This document shows positions 60,866 to 64,000 of a DNA stretch of 64,000 nucleotides, piece by piece. The DNA comes from Bacillus sp. FSL K6-3431 (GTDB lineage Bacteria > Bacillota > Bacilli > Bacillales > Bacillaceae_C). Location of the stretch: the NCBI RefSeq assembly GCF_038002605.1, contig NZ_JBBOCT010000001.1:1860001-1924000 (forward strand), written 5' to 3'. Under the pieces are notes generated by a model. That model made no database searches. It saw only the letters and a program-made list of their open reading frames with translations, and had not been told where the DNA came from. The position numbers were made by a program, and so were the translations under genes. Positions within the stretch are counted from its first letter, which is position 1; every line of letters begins with the position of its first letter.

Positions 60866-60961
60866 TTGGTAACCTCTCTTTCATAATCTCTAGACTATAT
60901 TTTTACTTCCTCTATTACTATTAATAGTTTATTCCAACTTTCTAGGTATAACATGAACTAA

Positions 60962-61013
60962 CAAAAAGACCTCCTCGAATAGTTATGTTTTGCAACATTA
61001 ACTACCAAGGAGG
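60962..61013 (-). terminator. probable terminator of yutM
   Basis: GCCTCCTTGGTAGTTAATGTT and AACATAACTATTCGAGGAGG form a long interrupted stem around GCAA, then TCTTTTTG on the minus strand. Confidence 0.6.
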
Positions 61014-61127
61014 CACGTAATTCACAACCTTAATTTATGTCTTTTAGGGTTGTTATTACTTTATCTAAGACTTGTGTTACACTCAATTTCTGACTGTAAT
61101 TCACAACCCAGAACAATTATTCTAAAC

Positions 61128-61493
61128 CTAACACTTTTCTGGTGAACCTTCTACTTTTGCAGTACGGAAGGAAGAACCGCATCCACAGGAAACAAGGGCA
61201 TTAGGATTATCGATCGTAAAACCACCGCCCATTAATGACTGTTTATAATCGATAACAGTATCAACTAGGATTGGAGCACTTTCTTCGTCGATGATTACGG
61301 GAATACCATGTTGCTCAAAGTATTGATCCGTATCGTTCTTCTCTTGCTCCAAGCTCATGCCATAGGATAATCCACTACAACCGCCACCGTTGATAGAAAA
61401 GCGGAAATAGGCACCTTCTTCTCCATTTTGCTTTATCATATCTTTGATTTGCAAAGCTGCTGCTTCTGTCAGCGTAATGATTGTACTCATCAT
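61128..61493 (-). CDS. yutM: HesB/IscA-type iron-sulfur cluster carrier
   Basis: 121 residues, A-type carrier. The three cluster-binding cysteines are in NGGGCSGLSYGM (about residue 40) and in VSCGCGSSFR near the C-terminus, the canonical C-x(n)-C-x-C pattern. It delivers Fe-S clusters to apo-enzymes, which could include LutA/LutB encoded here. AAAGGAGTG precedes tandem ATGs at 61493 and 61490. Confidence 0.93.
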   Translation of the reverse strand: MMSTIITLTEAAALQIKDMIKQNGEEGAYFRFSINGGGCSGLSYGMSLEQEKNDTDQYFEQHGIPVIIDEESAPILVDTVIDYKQSLMGGGFTIDNPNALVSCGCGSSFRTAKVEGSPEKC

Positions 61494-61714
61494 TTGCACT
61501 CCTTTCAACCTAGCTTATGCTGTATTAAATATATTGTAAACATTAGTCTATACAGTATTATATTATACGTTATAGAACACTATATAACAACATTTCAGCA
61601 TCATTTCACCTATCTGGATTTGAAAATTCGTAGGCCAGCCTTTCCATATAACTCAATTATAAACAAATGGTAAAATTCCAGTTAGAAATAAGTATTAACT
61701 AAATTTGGCAAACA

Positions 61715-61753
61715 AAAAGGGTTAACGATGTTTTATTTAGTTAACCCTTTTTG
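61715..61753. terminator. terminator of yuzB
   Basis: AAAAAGGGTTAAC and GTTAACCCTTTTT around a 13-base loop; the T runs on both strands make it bidirectional in principle. Confidence 0.8.
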
Positions 61754-61800
61754 AAGTATGAAATTTTTGCTATATATACCCAAATAGGCAATCGGGATGA

Positions 61801-62037
61801 TTAAAACATTGGATTATCTTCGATATATTGATAAATGGCTTTGACTAGTCCCTCTGGTGTATCACCAGTTACCACATCACCGTTAACAAGTGCATATAAA
61901 GCTTCCCCGCATAATCCGCAATGGTCCAAGCATCCATATTCCACAATATCTAGATCCGGATCTTGTTCTAGCACCTGCAACGCTTCAAATCCCCCACTTG
62001 CCAGGTTACTTAAGCAAAATTCAATGATCGGATTCAT
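61801..62037 (-). CDS. yuzB: YuzB family (DUF1450) small Cys protein
   Basis: 78 residues. Contains EYGCLDHCGLCGEALYALVN with the C-x3-C-x2-C cluster-like pattern and an N-terminal M-N-P-I-I-E-F-C; resembles thioredoxin-like [2Fe-2S] ferredoxin folds, but function is unproven. ATG at 62037 preceded by GAGGTGATGCAG. Divergent from yutJ as in B. subtilis. Confidence 0.9.
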   Translation of the reverse strand: MNPIIEFCLSNLASGGFEALQVLEQDPDLDIVEYGCLDHCGLCGEALYALVNGDVVTGDTPEGLVKAIYQYIEDNPMF

Positions 62038-62277
62038 CTGCATCACCTCATTAACAACATAATCCTACTTCTTTGTTGCCAGATAGTCAATAAATTCAAG
62101 CCCGCTATGGTAGGAAAATCATACTAATTTTTGTTTTTTCCCATAGTAGGAATCACATAAGATCAGTTGTATATATATGGGGAATCAGCTATACTTTTAC
62201 GTGGATATAATAATTTAATATAACTTCTATAAATGTTTCTCTCATACTTCAAGTAGACTGCAAAAGGAGATATTTGC

Positions 62278-63345
62278 ATGAAAAAATTAGTTTTACTTGG
62301 TGGAGGATATGGTAATATGCGTGTGCTACGTGAATTATTACCACATAACTTGCCTGATGATGTATCAATAACACTAGTCGATCGAGTTCCATATCATTGC
62401 TTAAAAACAGAATATTATGCCCTCGCTGCTGGAACTGTTTCAGACCAGGAAGTGCGCGTTACTTTCCCAAACGACCCTAAATTGGATATGAAATATGGAG
62501 AAATCTCTGAGATAGATTTGGAAAATAAATTAATCCATTTCACAAATGAAGACCAAATCGAATTTGATCAATTAATCGTCGGTCTTGGCTGTGAGGATAA
62601 ATTTCATAATGTGCCCGGTGCCGATGTATATTCCCATAGTATTCAAACAATCGGAAAAGCTCGTGATACATATCAAACACTAAATAACTTGCCAGCTAGA
62701 TCCGTAGTAAGTATTGTTGGTGGTGGTCTTAGCGGAATTGAACTTGCAAGTGAACTACGAGAAAGCAGGCCAGACTTAACAATTAAATTATTTGATCGCG
62801 GTAAAACTATTTTATCTTCTTTTCCCGAAAGAATTAGTAGATACGTGCAAAATTGGTTTAATGCAAACGGTGTCGAGGTAATTAATGAGGCGAATATTAC
62901 AAAGGTTGAAAACGGACTCATTTATAATCATGATGAAGCAGTTTCAACTGACGTAGTCGTTTGGACTGCTGGGATCCAACCAAATAAATTAATTAGAGAT
63001 TTGGATGTCGAAAAAGATCGTCAAGGAAGAGTTGTCTTAACACAACATCACAATATTCCCGGTTATGAGCACGTATATATTGTAGGCGATTGCGCCAGCC
63101 TACCATATGCGCCAAGTGCACAATTAGCTGAGGGACAAGCTGAACAAATTGTACAAATGATGCAAAAGCGTTGGAGTGGCAAGGAACTGCCTGAAACACT
63201 TCCAACGATCAAGCTAAAAGGCGTTCTCGGTTCGCTGGGAAAAAAACAAGGGTTTGGATTAATGAATGATCGGGCTATCACCGGCCGTATCGCACGAATT
63301 CTTAAATCTGGTGTCCTTTGGATGTATAAATACCATAAGGGGTGA
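62278..63345 (+). CDS. yutJ: NAD(P)H dehydrogenase-like flavoprotein
   Basis: 355 residues of the type II NADH dehydrogenase superfamily: N-terminal KKLVLLGGGYGNMRVLRELL, central SIVGGGLSGIELASELRES, and C-terminal YIVGDCASLPYAPSAQLAEG. Shorter than YumB at the C-terminus, so membrane attachment may differ. AAAGGAGATATTTGC precedes the ATG. A second quinone-linked NADH dehydrogenase candidate in the window. Confidence 0.92.
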   Translation: MKKLVLLGGGYGNMRVLRELLPHNLPDDVSITLVDRVPYHCLKTEYYALAAGTVSDQEVRVTFPNDPKLDMKYGEISEIDLENKLIHFTNEDQIEFDQLIVGLGCEDKFHNVPGADVYSHSIQTIGKARDTYQTLNNLPARSVVSIVGGGLSGIELASELRESRPDLTIKLFDRGKTILSSFPERISRYVQNWFNANGVEVINEANITKVENGLIYNHDEAVSTDVVVWTAGIQPNKLIRDLDVEKDRQGRVVLTQHHNIPGYEHVYIVGDCASLPYAPSAQLAEGQAEQIVQMMQKRWSGKELPETLPTIKLKGVLGSLGKKQGFGLMNDRAITGRIARILKSGVLWMYKYHKG

Positions 63346-63419
63346 GGTTTCGCTCCCTTTCGTAATCGGTCAGATAATGTCTGACTTAGTAAGGTTTGAA
63401 GAAATTCATAGAATCGAAG

Positions 63420-63453
63420 GTCCGCACTTTTTCGTAAAGTTGCGGATTTTTTG
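63420..63453 (+). terminator. terminator of yutJ
   Basis: TCCGCACTTT-TTCGT-AAAGTTGCGGA followed by TTTTTTG. Confidence 0.82.
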
Positions 63454-63477
63454 TTGGGGATGTTGGGTAAAAGGAAG

Positions 63478-63505
63478 TAACTCCCGCTCTCATGAACGGG
63501 AGTTT
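63478..63505 (-). terminator. terminator of the yolD-like gene
   Basis: AACTCCCG / CGGGAGTT stem-loop next to the stop at 63507, with flanking A/T runs. Confidence 0.65.
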
Positions 63506-63506
63506 T

Positions 63507-63856
63507 CTAATCCATAAAATTAACATCAATGATCGACTCATTATCAACTCTATGCACTTCGTCTTTTAAATCTTTAATCCGCACATGCTTATTTATCACG
63601 TCTATAAAATGAATATAACCTGTTATTTCTTCCTGCGAACCGTTGATCCATAGAGTAAATTTAACAGATAATGAAAGCCTATAGCAGTATGGATCTCCTC
63701 GTCTATCTCCTCGAACTGGTATTCATCTAATATTGGCCTTTTTATCTTTTCTTTGTCTATACCGTGAGATAATATCTGTTCTTTATGTTCCGGAAGAACC
63801 ATTCTACTCGATTCCCATCTCAAATTGTATCCTGGAGTAAGCTTATTAATTTTCAC
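63507..63856 (-). pseudogene. YolD-like protein, frameshifted
   Basis: The first frame (GTG 63856) reads KINKLTPGYNLRWESSRMVL, PEHKEQILSHGIDKEKIKRP, ILDEYQFEEIDEEIHTAIGF, the canonical YolD N-terminus. Near 63680 the family sequence moves to another frame: LSVKFTLWINGSQEEITGYI, HFIDVINKHVRIKDLKDEV, ending at 63507. The unshifted product stops at 63623. One indel explains it. YolD genes usually sit beside UvrX polymerases, as here; the stop of uvrX and this GTG overlap (GTGA). Confidence 0.82.
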
Positions 63857-64000
63857 TTATAATGCCCCCCTATTTTCCGCGCTCTCTCATTCGCTTGTCC
63901 GGCACCAGTAAGAGACGAAGCTCTGTATATGGCTGTACGACCATATTTGTTCCAAATTGTATCCAATACTACATTAAGCTGCTCTCTATATAAATAATTA
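63853..64000 (-). CDS. uvrX: UvrX/UmuC-type Y-family DNA polymerase, C-terminus (partial)
   Basis: The last 48 codons read VVLDTIWNKYGRTAIYRASS, LTGAGQANERARKIGGHYK and a TGA. The block DTIWNKYG...R-A-S-S-L-T-x-A-G-Q-A-x-x-R-x-x-K-I-G-G-H-Y is the C-terminal end of Bacillus UvrX (SP-beta/plasmid-type) translesion polymerases. The rest lies beyond the window. Pairing with yolD supports the call. Confidence 0.85.
   Translation of the reverse strand, partial: NYLYREQLNVVLDTIWNKYGRTAIYRASSLTGAGQANERARKIGGHYK

Overview
The window looks like chromosomal DNA of a low-GC, endospore-forming member of the Bacillaceae. The evidence is a B. subtilis-like gene complement (men operon with yteA and menA, lutABC, kapB, the yuiF to yutJ block), a GerA/GerB/GerC germinant-receptor operon, spore-coat-like small proteins, strong AGGAGG-type ribosome sites and frequent TTG/GTG starts. 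I do not assign a genus.

Layout. 1-6.2 kb: menaquinone operon menF-menD-menH-menB-(menE, first codons only) on the minus strand, with menA divergent, followed by yteA. 7.4-14.7 kb: a complete minus-strand ribosomal operon, 16S-23S-5S followed by 21 tRNA genes in the gene order I recall for B. subtilis trnB, with two tandem promoters upstream of 16S and a 23-bp perfect inverted repeat as terminator. 15-17.5 kb: EamA transporter, MgtC-family protein, tRNA-Ala(GGC) and small membrane proteins. 17.7-21.3 kb: lutR-lutA-lutB-lutC lactate oxidation operon with a LutR-type operator. 21.6-24.4 kb: three related copies of an Arg-Asp/Cys-rich spore-coat-like gene (one short, one decayed, one full) around a holin-like gene and a TerC-family gene. 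24.5-30.3 kb: pgi, then rocA-rocD-glutamate dehydrogenase, which would convert ornithine or proline carbon to 2-oxoglutarate. 30.5-37.3 kb: yugI, yugF, patB, a Cu/Zn-SOD-like lipoprotein, a cyclophilin lipoprotein, kapB and an MFS exporter. 37.6-41.4 kb: gerA-gerB-gerC. 41.5-44.8 kb: rmlA-C-B-D for dTDP-L-rhamnose, with a glycosyltransferase fragment upstream. 45-63.3 kb: the B. subtilis-like backbone ydaT, menI-like thioesterase (yuxO), yuiF, pepA, yuiD, yuiC, yuiB, yumB, yumC, yutM, yuzB and yutJ. Accessory or decaying DNA interrupts it: flavin oxidoreductase remnant, Lrp regulator, GNAT, IS3-type transposase remnant, avidin-like pseudogene, adenine-riboswitch-controlled adenosine deaminase, GNAT fragment, a MITE-like element with 52-bp tandem repeats, and an SDR. 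63.5-64 kb: frameshifted yolD-like gene and the C-terminus of a UvrX-type DNA polymerase.

How the genes fit together. The men genes plus the YdiI/MenI-like thioesterase cover most of menaquinone synthesis. The two type II NADH dehydrogenase-like proteins (YumB, YutJ) and the lactate-oxidising Lut complex are plausible feeders of electrons into that quinone pool. The most interesting items are the transcriptional adenine riboswitch in front of add, the triplicated coat-like gene family with a shared upstream block, the SOD-like lipoprotein lacking one copper ligand, the tandem-repeat MITE-like element, and a repeat element sitting inside the 23S-5S spacer.
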